DNA of 64,000 nucleotides. Source: Lewinellaceae bacterium (GTDB lineage Bacteria > Bacteroidota > Bacteroidia > Chitinophagales > Saprospiraceae). The stretch covers positions 690,001-754,000 of the forward strand of contig JADJFA010000001.1 in NCBI GenBank assembly GCA_016708875.1, in the 5' to 3' direction. Position numbers and translations under genes: made by a program. The notes under the pieces are model-generated. The model did not search any database. It had not been told where the DNA came from and worked only from the letters and a program-made list of their open reading frames with translations. Position 1 is the first letter of the stretch; every line of letters begins with the position of its first letter. This document shows positions 32,270 through 41,581 of the stretch, piece after piece.

Positions 32270-33940
32270 TTAAAACGAAGAATTCACGGTAAGTCTGGCT
32301 CCATGAAAAGCAGGCTCATAGCGGCAAATCCCCCCCGCGCAATTGATGCCTTCTACTTGCTTGACGTATGCCAGCGACACCCGGTTGGATTTCCGCGAAT
32401 ATACGACGCCCAATGAGGGAAAATGTGCGTTGTCATACTTGGTTTTCTCTTTCGCTTTTTCGGCCGAGAGGCTTGGATCCAGTGTTCCATGCTCCAATTT
32501 GTACATGTCTGAAGCATAAAAAATCCAATGGGGGGCTAGCCCAACCTCCACCAGGCCATTCACCCAGGAACCAAATTCATCCTCCGTGGCGAGGTATTGT
32601 GCTTCCACGCGGATGGATTTTCGCGGACTAAATTTATACAAAAATTCAGCATAGGGCGTGAGGGCATTTACATAAGTGTCTTTCCCCTGATAAACAAAAA
32701 TATTGTATTTCAATATCTGTAGGCCACCTATGAGTTGCCACTTGCGCTTTTGTTTGTAGGTAAATTCGGGTGTGATCTCGCGGTAAAGCTCGGTTCCATC
32801 CAAAAACTGGATGTCCGAAAAGTTGAGGCCCACAGAAAGTTTTTTGTTCAGTTTATAGCGCACGTCCAGTTGCAGTGCCTGTTCACCCAGTTCCTGTGTA
32901 GCGGGCGCAAATCGGGTGGTAAGCCTGTAGGTGTTTTGTTTTGCCATGGGAGGCAAGAAATTGATTGCCCCCTGAACGAACAAGGCATTGGGGTTTTGCC
33001 GGAATGAAAAATCCTTGGTTCGTTTTGCTTCGAGTGTTATACCGAAACCTTTTTTTGAATAGGCAAGGCTCGAATAGAAAGTATAACCTGTGCGATTTAC
33101 AAGTTTCCCCAGGGTCGTATCAATTTCGTTACCATTCAAAATAGAGCGGGGGGCAGTAAGGTCATTGATTACATCTTTTGTTTTGCCAGCTGCCTCAAAA
33201 TACCAGGTGAAATCACCTGCTGTCATTGTATTGAAAATGGTGGCTGCGTAGGTATTGTACTGTAAATCAATCTGTTCATCCTTAAAATAGCCTGCAACTT
33301 CAAACCGGGCACTGTTGATTGTTTCATCCGTATAGGTTCGGCCAACAATGCCTGCTCCAGGTGCGAAGGCGAAATTTTTGGTGGAATCAGGTTTAATAAA
33401 ACCCTCGATAACCCCTCCTCTGAGGATGGTTCCATAGCGATCAAATTGTTGCTTTTGCCGCCCCGTAAAAGCCCGTACTTTCCAATCATCATTGATTTGA
33501 TATCCCACTTGAGCGCCAAACAACGCATTATCAATCATGAGCGCGCGTTCCTCGTAAGCGCGATATATAATGCCCGACCCAATTTGGTCGTAGAGGTAGC
33601 CCCCTGATATGTCAAACTTATCAATCTTTTTGTGCACATACCAGCGCCCAATGCCAACATCAGAATACGATGCGCTGGGATTCAACAAGTTGGAGTTGTT
33701 GAACATGTCAAAACGCAGCCCTGCGTCAAAACCGTTGTGTGAATAATTGAGCGAAAGCCAGGTTTCTGCGCCAAATTTCTGGTTGTCGTATTGCGGGATT
33801 CCGGCTGTGCCCAGCACCGAATCAGCGGCAAAGAAAAAATTGCCGTTGGCTTGAAGGCTTCCTGTTATATGGGAGTTGTTTTGGGCAAAACCCGAAAAAC
33901 ATAGAGCGGAAAACGAAAGCGCGAGTGTAAGTCTTTTCAT
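32270..33940 (-). CDS. DUF6029-like outer membrane beta-barrel protein
   Basis: 556 residues from MKRLTLALSFSALCFSGFAQ (signal peptide) to a C-terminal aromatic strand (ARLTVNSSF). The rest is alternating-hydrophobicity strand sequence without soluble domains, consistent with a 16-22-strand barrel. PQYDNQKFGAETWLSLNYSHNGFDAGLRFDMFNN is the start of the conserved DUF6029 region as I recall it. Function unknown. The longer frame upstream of 33940 is not credible since a TACCTTTG element lies at 33970-33963. Confidence 0.75.
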   Translation of the reverse strand: MKRLTLALSFSALCFSGFAQNNSHITGSLQANGNFFFAADSVLGTAGIPQYDNQKFGAETWLSLNYSHNGFDAGLRFDMFNNSNLLNPSASYSDVGIGRWYVHKKIDKFDISGGYLYDQIGSGIIYRAYEERALMIDNALFGAQVGYQINDDWKVRAFTGRQKQQFDRYGTILRGGVIEGFIKPDSTKNFAFAPGAGIVGRTYTDETINSARFEVAGYFKDEQIDLQYNTYAATIFNTMTAGDFTWYFEAAGKTKDVINDLTAPRSILNGNEIDTTLGKLVNRTGYTFYSSLAYSKKGFGITLEAKRTKDFSFRQNPNALFVQGAINFLPPMAKQNTYRLTTRFAPATQELGEQALQLDVRYKLNKKLSVGLNFSDIQFLDGTELYREITPEFTYKQKRKWQLIGGLQILKYNIFVYQGKDTYVNALTPYAEFLYKFSPRKSIRVEAQYLATEDEFGSWVNGLVEVGLAPHWIFYASDMYKLEHGTLDPSLSAEKAKEKTKYDNAHFPSLGVVYSRKSNRVSLAYVKQVEGINCAGGICRYEPAFHGARLTVNSSF

Positions 33941-33962
33941 GCAAGAAGGAAGGATATTCGCG

Positions 33963-33970
33963 CAAAGGTA
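33963..33970 (-). promoter_or_regulatory. -7 element of the DUF6029/Omp28 operon
   Basis: Minus strand TACCTTTG, 22 bases before the ATG at 33940. No clear -33 TTTG. Confidence 0.45.
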
Positions 33971-34033
33971 GTTTTCGCCGAAAATCCTTTCCCTTTTTGA
34001 TTGGGTAAAATAGTCGGACGCGGACAAATCAGT

Positions 34034-34129
34034 TAGCAGTGGCAATTTGCAGTAGCAGTAGGCAGTAGCAGTAGGCACGACACCCAAGCTTGGCAGCCCT
34101 GCCCGCTGCTACTGCAAACTGCCACTGCT
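34034..34129. repeat. Imperfect inverted repeat of the cagtaggcag type
   Basis: agcagtggcaatttgcagta pairs with tactgcaaactgccactgct around a centre gcacgacacccaagcttggc. Second copy of the family seen at 23710-23784. Located between the minus-strand YqgE and DUF6029 genes. Confidence 0.6.
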
Positions 34130-34131
34130 TC

Positions 34132-34692
34132 TCAATTCCAGCTTACATACTCGGGGATATCGGCTATGATCTCAAAACGGTTGCCTTTGTTGTACATCAC
34201 CTGACTCCAGAGGTTGGAGGGTTTTGATTTGAAAAGGTAGTTGGCGTGCATGTGGGCGGTCACCCAGGAACCAATTTCCATTTCCTCTTCGAGCTGCCCG
34301 CCCGACCAGCCTGCGTAACCCACAAAGAATCGGATATTATCAGGTTCTATTAAACCACTGGTAATCAAAAACTTGAGGCTGTCAAAATCACCACCCCACC
34401 AGACGCCATCCGTAAGTTGGATGCTATCTTCCAGCAAATCGCCCACATTATGCACATAATGTAGCGTATCGGTTTGCACTGGCCCGCCATAAAACACCTC
34501 CGATTCAAACGCTGGGAAGGTGTTGATGAGGTCGTTCACCTTCATATCTGTCTTTTTATTCAGGATGAAGCCAACGCTCCCCTCTTCATGATGTTCGCAA
34601 AGTAATATTACAGCGCGGCGGAAATATGGGTCGAGCATAAATGGCTCTGCCACCAAGAGTTGCCCGCTTTTGATCATGGAATTGGTAGTCAT
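34132..34692 (-). CDS. YqgE/AlgH-family protein
   Basis: 186 residues (an earlier ATG at 34701 adds three). IKSGQLLVAEPFMLDPYFRRAVILLCEHHEEGSVGFILNK is the family signature, followed by FYGGPVQTD and FVGYAGWSGGQLEEEMEIGSW. The family (UPF0301) is common in Bacteroidota and Proteobacteria; structure is known but biochemical function is not established. Monocistronic or upstream of deoC in the same direction. Confidence 0.93.
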   Translation of the reverse strand: MTTNSMIKSGQLLVAEPFMLDPYFRRAVILLCEHHEEGSVGFILNKKTDMKVNDLINTFPAFESEVFYGGPVQTDTLHYVHNVGDLLEDSIQLTDGVWWGGDFDSLKFLITSGLIEPDNIRFFVGYAGWSGGQLEEEMEIGSWVTAHMHANYLFKSKPSNLWSQVMYNKGNRFEIIADIPEYVSWN

Positions 34693-34767
34693 CGCACACA
34701 AAGGATTAGTTGTGGACGAAAGTAAGTAAGAATGTTTTTTCGTCCAAATTTTTTTCGCTGAGCAAAA

Positions 34768-35430
34768 TTACTTGGATGCTTCAACAATCTCGACACCCGC
34801 AGAAGTGCCAATTCGGTCGGCGCCAGCATCAATTAAGGCCTGGGCATCAGCCAGGTTGCGGATGCCCCCGGCCGCTTTGATTTTGATACTGGCCGGCGCA
34901 ATAGCCCGAAGCGTACGTACCATATCAGGCGTTGCGGGATGGCCATGGAAACCCGTACCCGTTTTGAGCCATCCAACACGAGAAGTAGCGGCGAGATCGC
35001 AGACCCGGCGAATTTCATCATCCGTTAATAACCCACATTCTAGAATAAGCTTAAGCGTGCGGCCACGCATATTGGTAGCAAGGGCAAGTGCTTCAATATC
35101 ATTGCCTACATGGTTCCAATGCGCGCATTTAATAGCAGCAATATTGATTACGGCATCAATTTCGTCCGCCCCATCCTCGGTGGCGCGTTTGATTTCTTCG
35201 CTTTTAGCCGCAATTGCGGAGTAACCCATGGGGAAGCCGACCACCGTCACTATTCTGGTTCTGGGATGAATGTCGTCCATGATTCGCCGGGCTTCGCGAG
35301 CAAAATACGGCGGGATACACACCCCTGCAAAGCCATGCTTTTTGGCTTCTTCGCAAACCCGACGTACGTCGGCTAAGCTGGTGTCGGGCTTCAGGATGGT
35401 CTGTTCTATAAAATTGGCGATTTCTGACAT
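34768..35430 (-). CDS. deoC: Deoxyribose-phosphate aldolase
   Basis: 220 residues, TIM barrel class I aldolase. The Schiff-base lysine is in GWLKTGTGFHG and the second active-site lysine in IKIKAAGGIRNL; the Asp of ADEIDAVIN is the usual proton relay. It splits 2-deoxyribose 5-phosphate into glyceraldehyde 3-phosphate and acetaldehyde in deoxynucleoside catabolism. No other nucleoside genes are adjacent. A TACATTTG -7 element is at 35468-35461, 31 bases upstream. Confidence 0.95.
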   Translation of the reverse strand: MSEIANFIEQTILKPDTSLADVRRVCEEAKKHGFAGVCIPPYFAREARRIMDDIHPRTRIVTVVGFPMGYSAIAAKSEEIKRATEDGADEIDAVINIAAIKCAHWNHVGNDIEALALATNMRGRTLKLILECGLLTDDEIRRVCDLAATSRVGWLKTGTGFHGHPATPDMVRTLRAIAPASIKIKAAGGIRNLADAQALIDAGADRIGTSAGVEIVEASK

Positions 35431-35460
35431 GGTGGCTTTCTCACTTATAGGTTAAGTGGA

Positions 35461-35468
35461 CAAATGTA
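35461..35468 (-). promoter_or_regulatory. -7 element of deoC
   Basis: Minus strand TACATTTG, 30 bases before the deoC ATG. -33 box not clear. Confidence 0.4.
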
Positions 35469-35504
35469 GCGTCTGTTTTGAAGACTCGGATTTGTAAATT
35501 TCAT

Positions 35505-36500
35505 TTATGGCACTTCTACGGCATTGAGCACCCGTGTCACAATGTCTTCTGTGGTCAGCCCTTCTGCTTCTGCCTCGTAGGTAAGTCCGATGCGATGCCG
35601 CAATGCGTCGGCGCAAACGTAACGGACATCCTCGGGGACCACATAACCCCTGCGACGCAAAAAAGCAGTTGCACGGGATGCCTGCGCCAGCGCAATGCTA
35701 GCCCTTGGCGAACCGCCATATTGGATAAGCGGAGCCAGATTATTTAGTCCGAATTGGCTTGGTTGACGTGTGGCAAAAACGATATCCAGGATGTATTGCT
35801 CTATTTTTTCGTCCATATAAATGCAATGCATCAGCTCACGGGCCCGGAGTAAGGTGGCTGTGTCCAGCACTTTATTAACACGAGGCTGTTCGCCCGAAAG
35901 GTTGCGGCGCACTATGTCTCGCTCTTCCTCTTTGGTTGGGTAGCCGATTTTGACTTTCAACAAAAAACGGTCTGCTTGAGCCTCCGGAAGCGGGTAGGTG
36001 CCTTCTTGCTCAATAGGATTTTGAGTGGCGAGCACAAGGAATGGGTCGTCTAATGGAAAGGTTTCGGATCCAATGGTGACCTGCCGCTCTTGCATTGCTT
36101 CGAGCAATGCGCTTTGCACTTTTGCGGGCGCCCGGTTGATTTCATCGGCTAGCACAAAATTGGAGAACACAGGTCCTTTTCTGACGGTAAATTCCGAGCG
36201 AGCGGGGTTGTAGATCATAGTACCCAACACATCTGCTGGCAGCAGGTCTGGTGTGAACTGGATTCGGCTGAACCGGGCGTCCACCGCTTGTGCCAATGTT
36301 CTGATGGCCAGCGTTTTAGCCAATCCAGGCATCCCTTCAAGCAGGATGTGGCCTTTGGTTAAAAGCCCAATGAGTAGTTTTTCGAGCATTTGCTCTTGGC
36401 CAACAATGACTTTGGAGGTCTCGGCTTTCAGTTGTTCCACAAATCCGCTTTCAAGATGGATTTGCTGGTTGAGGGCTTGTAAATCGAAGTATTGGGCCAT
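35505..36500 (-). CDS. MoxR-family AAA+ ATPase
   Basis: 331 residues. Walker A GMPGLAKT (about residue 56), Walker B FVLADEINRAPAKVQSALLEAM (about 113), sensor LATQNPIEQEGTYPLPEAQADRF. MoxR ATPases act as chaperones that load cofactors or activate VWA-domain partners. In Bacteroidota they usually head an operon with DUF58 and VWA genes (BatA/B), but here the downstream neighbour on the strand is deoC, so the partner genes are elsewhere. Divergent from fabD, with a shared promoter region. Confidence 0.94.
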   Translation of the reverse strand: MAQYFDLQALNQQIHLESGFVEQLKAETSKVIVGQEQMLEKLLIGLLTKGHILLEGMPGLAKTLAIRTLAQAVDARFSRIQFTPDLLPADVLGTMIYNPARSEFTVRKGPVFSNFVLADEINRAPAKVQSALLEAMQERQVTIGSETFPLDDPFLVLATQNPIEQEGTYPLPEAQADRFLLKVKIGYPTKEEERDIVRRNLSGEQPRVNKVLDTATLLRARELMHCIYMDEKIEQYILDIVFATRQPSQFGLNNLAPLIQYGGSPRASIALAQASRATAFLRRRGYVVPEDVRYVCADALRHRIGLTYEAEAEGLTTEDIVTRVLNAVEVP

Positions 36501-36604
36501 TATGCTGCGGATACGGGGATATGTTTACTTTGTTGATTCGAATCCAAATGCGTGTTTCAATCAAATCTGCCAAAATGTTTGGGGCAATGTCCCTAAAGAG
36601 AGGG

Positions 36605-36673
36605 CAAAAGTAGCAATGGTTGCCGAGCTCTAAAGGTTTCTGCTGCGAAGGTTTTACCCTTTTACTACTTTTG
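36605..36673. promoter_or_regulatory. Divergent promoter region of moxR-like gene and fabD
   Basis: Minus strand TACTTTTG (36612-36605) faces the MoxR gene, with TTTA 18 bp upstream as a weak -33. Plus strand TACTTTTG (36666-36673) faces fabD, 80 bases before its ATG. The region 36501-36753 has no other gene. Confidence 0.45.
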
Positions 36674-36753
36674 CTGCCCAAAATCGGCGGGTTAATATTT
36701 ATAAAGAAACTGCGCTGTGTCAGTTTGAACAATCCGAAGCAAATATTTCACAC

Positions 36754-37632
36754 ATGAAAGCATACGTTTTCCCTGGTCAGGGTTCTCAGGCAGAAGGCAT
36801 GGGTAAAGAACTCTACGAGAGCAATACCCAAGCAAATGAACTATATGAGCAGGCAAACGCTATACTTGGCTGGCGCCTCAGTGATGTAATGTTTGGAGGG
36901 TCAAAAGAGGACTTGACGCAGACCAATGTGACACAGCCTGCGGTGTTTCTGGAAAGTATTGTGCGAGCGAAGGTGGCTGGCTCGGCTTTTCAACCTTCTG
37001 CGGTGGCTGGACACTCCTTGGGAGAAATCACGGCACTTTGTGCGGTGGGCGCTTTGTCTTTTGAGGAGGCGCTTTTGCTCGTGGACAAACGAGCAGCCGC
37101 CATGCAAAAAGCTTGCGAATTGGTAGATAGCACCATGGCTGCCGTGCTGGGAATGGAAGATGAAGCCGTGGAAAAGGTGTGTCAGAGCATTGAAAATGAA
37201 ATAGTTGTGGCGGCTAATTATAATTCTCCCGGCCAATTGGTCATTTCCGGCTCACGCAAAGGCATCGAAATGGCAGTAGAAAAACTGACGGCACTGGGCG
37301 CCAAGCGCGTACTGGTGTTGCCTGTTGGGGGCGCATTTCATTCCCCATTGATGAAGCCTGCACAAGACGAGCTGGAGCAGGCCATCATTGCGGCTAAATT
37401 TTCAAAACCCATCTGCCCGGTTTATCAAAACGTACATGCCAAGCCGGTGATTGACCCCGAAGAAATCCGCAAAAACCTGGTAGCACAACTTACTGCCCCG
37501 GTTCGTTGGACCAAAACAATAGAAAATATGATTGCCGATGGCATCACCGAGTTTGTGGAAGTTGGGGCAAGCGCAGTTTTGCGTGGTATGATCCGTAAAA
37601 TCAGCAAAGAAGCTATAACGGACGGCATTTGA
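36754..37632 (+). CDS. fabD: Malonyl CoA-acyl carrier protein transacylase
   Basis: 292 residues. YVFPGQGSQAEGMGKEL is the canonical start; the nucleophile Ser is in VAGHSLGEITAL (GHSLG) and the catalytic His in GGAFHSPLM. It moves malonyl from CoA to ACP for fatty acid synthesis. It stands apart from other fab genes here and is followed by a 63-nt inverted repeat and the ybaB gene. Confidence 0.95.
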   Translation: MKAYVFPGQGSQAEGMGKELYESNTQANELYEQANAILGWRLSDVMFGGSKEDLTQTNVTQPAVFLESIVRAKVAGSAFQPSAVAGHSLGEITALCAVGALSFEEALLLVDKRAAAMQKACELVDSTMAAVLGMEDEAVEKVCQSIENEIVVAANYNSPGQLVISGSRKGIEMAVEKLTALGAKRVLVLPVGGAFHSPLMKPAQDELEQAIIAAKFSKPICPVYQNVHAKPVIDPEEIRKNLVAQLTAPVRWTKTIENMIADGITEFVEVGASAVLRGMIRKISKEAITDGI

Positions 37633-37633
37633 A

Positions 37634-37831
37634 TGAAGTGATGGAGCGATACCCTCCTTCGCCTTAGGCTACGGCGGGTAAAAGTGATAAAGTGATGTGG
37701 GCTCACAGATTTCAATTTGCCGGCTTTTTAGTTTATAAAAAGGTGATTTTAAGCCATGTTGGGTGCAAATCACTTCATCACTTTTACCCGCCGTAGCCTA
37801 AGGCGAAGGAGGGTATCACTTCATCACTTCA
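37634..37831. repeat. 63-nt inverted repeat between fabD and ybaB
   Basis: The arm at 37634-37696 and the arm at 37769-37831 are inverse complements at 60 of 63 positions, with a 72-nt spacer. The core is ataccctccttcgccttagg. Short gaagtgat-type direct repeats lie at the ends. This is the longest repeat arm in the window. Confidence 0.85.
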
Positions 37832-37835
37832 TATC

Positions 37836-38156
37836 ATGTTTGACAACCTACTCGGAAATCTCCAAAAGCAGCAGGAAGAATTGCAACAAAAACTGGCTGA
37901 GACATTTGTGGAAGCGGACGCTGGCGATGGCGCAGTAATGGTAAAAGCTGGTTGCGACCTTCACATCGAAAACATCAAGATTGATGCCGCCAAATTGGAT
38001 ATGAATGATTTGGAGCAAGTGGAGGACCTGGTGTTGGTGGCAGTAAACGAAGCGTTGGAGGCAGCCAAGAAAAAAGCTGCGCTCGAAACCAACAAACTCC
38101 TGCAAGGTATGATGCCGCCTGGAATGGGTGACATGGGTGGAATGCTCGGACGATAA
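37836..38156 (+). CDS. YbaB/EbfC-family nucleoid-associated protein
   Basis: 106 residues. MFDNLLGNLQKQQEELQQKLAETFVEADAGDGAVMVKAGCDLHIENIKID matches the YbaB/EbfC tweezer-like dimer, which binds DNA as a nucleoid protein. The C-terminus GMMPPGMGDMGGMLGR is a Met/Gly-rich tail common in Bacteroidota members. Usually near recR or dnaX, here it is alone, downstream of the 63-nt inverted repeat. Confidence 0.92.
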   Translation: MFDNLLGNLQKQQEELQQKLAETFVEADAGDGAVMVKAGCDLHIENIKIDAAKLDMNDLEQVEDLVLVAVNEALEAAKKKAALETNKLLQGMMPPGMGDMGGMLGR

Positions 38157-38281
38157 AAACGTCGCTTTATGGCTGGAAGCCATTTCAATGATGTCGAAAA
38201 CACTTTCCTGAGCCTGGCTGCGTTTTCTGCAACAATCTCAACACCTCAACGATTTCAACTTTTCCAAAACTCGATTCTCGG

Positions 38282-39499
38282 ATGCGATTCTTTTTTCTTC
38301 TCTCTCTGTTTTTCTTTTCTACCGCTTCTTTTGCCCAGTCGGACAAATTGGAAGCATATTTCTCTTTTGACAACTGTAAAGGCATTGATGATAGCGGCAA
38401 TGGATCAAGTGGCGCGCTCAAAGGTGGTATTGGTTGCACCTGTGGCCTCCGGGATTCCGCCATGTATTTCTTCGACGATAATGACGCCATCAATTTGGTG
38501 GGACCATTTGCGGATGTGTTCAGCACCAGTGATTTCACGGTCAGCTTCTATTTCCGTCCTACCCCGCAAAGCAGCCTTCAGAATGCCTCACAACTCGTAA
38601 TGGCAAAACAAGATTCCTGCAATTTACAAAATGCTTTTTGGGTGCGTTATAATGACAAATTTGGGCGCATTAGTGCCGGAATTAGCGAAAATGATACCTT
38701 GCTTGCCACCGTCACAGCTGATTTAGATCCAAATGCTTGCTGGCAATTCATCGCTATTACGCGTAGCAACACAACTTTTTCAATTTATGTGAATGGTATC
38801 TGGCAGGATTCGCGAACCTCCGCGGCAAGGATTGACTTAACCAATACAACCCCACTGGTCATCGGCGATCCAGTTTGTCCACTTGATCTGGAATTAAAAG
38901 CCGTTTTTGACGAATTACGCTTTCACAGCAAGGCTCTCGACGAAGAAGCCCTAAAAAAATACAACCTCCGCGCCGACCAAATTCTGACACGCGACACCCT
39001 TGTTTACCTTGGAAATACTTTTCAACCATCGGTTTCACAATACTGCGTAGGTCAATACACCTGGTCACCTCTGGCTGGTGTAGACAATCCCACGGTGGCG
39101 GAACCTTTGATTACGCCGACCGTGACGACGACTTACACGCTCACGTTCACCTATGCCGACGATTGTATCGCTCAGGATACGGTCTATGTGACGGTTATTG
39201 ACCCTTCTACCTTGGACTGCAACCAGGTTTTCATACCCAATGCTTTTACCCCAAGCGAAACCCCCAACATTAATGACGAATTTGGCATCAGCAATCCTTT
39301 TGCTGTAGACGAATTTATCTCCTTCGAGATTTTCGACCGCTGGGGTGGGCGGGTGTTTGCCGCTACCACGCCGTTTGAAACCTGGGATGGAACCTCCAAC
39401 GGAAAACCTACCAACCCAGGGGTTTTCCTTTATCGTTTGCGCTACAAATGCGATGGTGTGGAAAAAGTAAGGGCTGGTAGTCTGACTATGCTGCGCTGA
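38282..39499 (+). CDS. LamG-domain protein with gliding-motility C-terminal (CHU_C, T9SS type B) domain
   Basis: 405 residues. Signal peptide MRFFFLLSLFFFSTASFAQS, then a concanavalin-like LamG domain (LEAYFSFDNCKGIDDSGNGSSGAL ... ALDEEALKKYNLRA), a short PKD-like stretch (YTLTFTYADDCIAQDTVYVTV), and the type B sorting domain VFIPNAFTPSETPNINDEFGI ... FDRWGGRVFAATTPFETWDGTSNG. Type B CTD proteins are secreted and anchored, often as adhesins in gliding bacteria. Ligand unknown. Confidence 0.9.
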   Translation: MRFFFLLSLFFFSTASFAQSDKLEAYFSFDNCKGIDDSGNGSSGALKGGIGCTCGLRDSAMYFFDDNDAINLVGPFADVFSTSDFTVSFYFRPTPQSSLQNASQLVMAKQDSCNLQNAFWVRYNDKFGRISAGISENDTLLATVTADLDPNACWQFIAITRSNTTFSIYVNGIWQDSRTSAARIDLTNTTPLVIGDPVCPLDLELKAVFDELRFHSKALDEEALKKYNLRADQILTRDTLVYLGNTFQPSVSQYCVGQYTWSPLAGVDNPTVAEPLITPTVTTTYTLTFTYADDCIAQDTVYVTVIDPSTLDCNQVFIPNAFTPSETPNINDEFGISNPFAVDEFISFEIFDRWGGRVFAATTPFETWDGTSNGKPTNPGVFLYRLRYKCDGVEKVRAGSLTMLR

Positions 39500-39521
39500 G
39501 CAACCCTTCCATTCAGTACAA

Positions 39522-39593
39522 GTGCGGCACACCTTGAAGGTGTGCCACACTTTGTAAAAAGAAAGCCCAAGGCACGTTTGCCTTGGGCTTTTT
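39522..39593. terminator. Hairpin plus intrinsic terminator after the CHU_C gene
   Basis: First a hairpin gtgcggcacaccttgaaggt to gtgccacac (39522-39550), then aaagcccaagg / ccttgggcttt followed by TTTT (39562-39593), a strong terminator for the plus-strand gene. Confidence 0.8.
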
Positions 39594-39705
39594 CACTAAA
39601 CCGTTTCTATTGTATGAAGCAATAGACTGTTAGCCAAACGTGTGCCAAAAATGAAAAAAAATCAAATTGGGAAAAATTTTAACTAAAACCGCCTGTTGAG
39701 GTCGT

Positions 39706-39775
39706 CACGAATTGTACTAATTTTCACGAATACTATCTAAGCAATACCCTTTCGTGAAAATTAGTGCAATTCGTG
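39706..39775. repeat. 25-bp inverted repeat in a 530-bp intergenic stretch
   Basis: cacgaattgtactaattttc... (39706-39730) against 39751-39775 with one mismatch. Shares its theme with 15076-15143. The rest of 39594-40119 is AT-rich, contains a small ccctgt/acaggg hairpin near 39800 and no gene that I can see. Confidence 0.7.
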
Positions 39776-40125
39776 GCAACCTACCAGACATAAAAAACCC
39801 TGTCAAATATTGCTACTCAACAGGGACAAAACAAAAAACAAACACTATGAACAAACACTAAGTAAAACTCAGTTAATATCTTGTATCAGCATTAAGTGCT
39901 GGAACATTCAGGGGAGCAAATGTAACCGTATTCCATCCGCTTGTCAAGAGTAAATTTTTATTTTTTGCTCGTAAATGACTAATTTTAAAATATTCTATTG
40001 AATGTTCCCTCAAAAATACTCCGGGCAAATTTTGGCCCAAAGCCAGAAAGCTGCCTCATCTTTGCCTGATTTTTAGGCAAACTCTACCATTTTCAGGCTG
40101 AACAGCAACGTTCCAAAACATGATC

Positions 40126-40476
40126 ATGTCCAATATTTTTTCCAGACTCCTATGGGGCATTCTGCTTTTTTCCATGGCTTGCGGGCTGACAGATGAAGAA
40201 GCCGCCCGTCGCGCTGCGGTCGCCAAACAAACCGATACCACCAAAGCTACCCCGGATGGTATGGCCATTTTTCGGCAAAAATGTGTCTTGTGTCACGGTT
40301 CCGATGGTACCCTTGGTATCAATGGCGCAAAAGACTTGAGACAAAGCATTCTCACGCTCGAAGAACGCATCAATATCATTACCAATGGCAAAAAACTCAT
40401 GACGCCGTTCGGTACCATCCTTAGCCCGGAGGAAATTCAAGCCGTGGCAGAATATACCCAAACCTTCAAAAAATAA
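40126..40476 (+). CDS. Small c-type cytochrome lipoprotein
   Basis: About 116 residues. Lipobox in LLFSMACGL indicates lipid anchoring. One haem-binding motif CVLCH, with axial Met probably in KKLMTPFGTILS, as in class I cytochromes. It is an electron-transfer protein in the periplasm; the redox partner is not in view. An in-frame ATG six bases earlier (40120) is an alternative start. Its stop is six bases upstream of the epimerase ATG, so the two form an operon. Confidence 0.9.
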   Translation: MSNIFSRLLWGILLFSMACGLTDEEAARRAAVAKQTDTTKATPDGMAIFRQKCVLCHGSDGTLGINGAKDLRQSILTLEERINIITNGKKLMTPFGTILSPEEIQAVAEYTQTFKK

Positions 40477-40482
40477 ATTTTG

Positions 40483-41502
40483 ATGCAGAAAGATGCCCTC
40501 GTTTTGGTCACTGGTGCTACGGGCTTCGTAGGCTCCTATCTGGTTCGATTGCTGTTGAAAAAAGGCTACAAAGTCCGTGCATTGCGGCGCAAATCGAGCA
40601 ACCTGGCCTTGATCGAAGACGTGGCCGATAAAGTCCAATGGGCCGAAGCCGATATAACGGATTTAGGCGCACTGGAAGACGCTTTTGAAGGCGTGACCCA
40701 TGTATGCCACTGTGCCGCAGTCGTTTCTTTTCACCCAAAAGACGGCGACAAAATGTTGAAAATCAACGTAGAAGGAACGAAAAACATCGTTAACCTCTGT
40801 CTTGATTTTGGCGTAAAAAAACTCGTACATGTAAGTAGCATCGCCGCGCTGGGCCGTGCCGCCAACCGTCCGCATCTGGATGAATCCTGCAAATGGGTAG
40901 AAAGCAAGGCCAATAGCCGTTACGCCCTCAGCAAGTACGGGGCCGAAATGGAAGTGCAACGAGGTGTTGCCGAAGGGCTTCCCGCCGCAATTGTAAGCCC
41001 CTCGGTCATCGTTGGTAGCCAGTACTGGGATGAGGGCATGGCAGGCTTTTTCAGAAAAATTGATGAGGGCCTGAAGTTTTGCCCAAACGGAGGCTCAGGC
41101 TTTGTAGATATCCGTGATGTGGTGCGGTTCATGGTACTTCTTCTGGAAAGTGATATTTCCGGCGAGCGATACATTTTGAACAGCGAGAACCTCTCGCACC
41201 GACAGTTTTTTGGTATGATTGCCAAGGAGTTAGGGGTTCCTCCGCCGCCCATCACGGTCGGGCCGTTTTTGGCTGAAGTGGCCTGGCGGGTGGAATGGTT
41301 GAAAGAAAAAATCCTCGGCACCACGCCGCTAGCTACCAAGGAAAGTGCCCGCGCCAGCGTGACGACCTACACCTACGGGAACGAGAAATCGCGCTCAGTA
41401 TTTGGGTTTGAGTATTTGACGATGGAGCAGACGGTAAGGGATACGGCGAAGCAGTATTTGGAAGCGAAGGGGGAGGGGTATGGGGTGAGGTTTTTGAATT
41501 AG
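40483..41502 (+). CDS. NAD(P)-dependent epimerase/dehydratase family protein
   Basis: About 339 residues, extended short-chain dehydrogenase. VTGATGFVGSYLV (GxxGxxG) near the N-terminus binds NAD(P); HVSSIAALG and YALSKYGAE carry the Ser-Tyr-x3-Lys catalytic set. Similar Bacteroidota proteins are annotated as dihydroflavonol-4-reductase-like or NAD-dependent epimerases; the sugar or sterol-like substrate is unknown. A TTG three bases upstream is a less likely start. Confidence 0.9.
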   Translation: MQKDALVLVTGATGFVGSYLVRLLLKKGYKVRALRRKSSNLALIEDVADKVQWAEADITDLGALEDAFEGVTHVCHCAAVVSFHPKDGDKMLKINVEGTKNIVNLCLDFGVKKLVHVSSIAALGRAANRPHLDESCKWVESKANSRYALSKYGAEMEVQRGVAEGLPAAIVSPSVIVGSQYWDEGMAGFFRKIDEGLKFCPNGGSGFVDIRDVVRFMVLLLESDISGERYILNSENLSHRQFFGMIAKELGVPPPPITVGPFLAEVAWRVEWLKEKILGTTPLATKESARASVTTYTYGNEKSRSVFGFEYLTMEQTVRDTAKQYLEAKGEGYGVRFLN

Positions 41503-41553
41503 TTTTTTGTCAGGAAGTTTTGCAAAAACCGACTAAGTTGAAACGGATTGTTT

Positions 41554-41561
41554 TATATTTG
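41554..41561 (+). promoter_or_regulatory. -7 element upstream of the TIR remnant
   Basis: TATATTTG. It would drive the TIR remnant and the nuclease gene at 41726. No -33 box at the usual distance. Confidence 0.35.
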
Positions 41562-41581
41562 TGCGAGCAAACACCTTGCCA

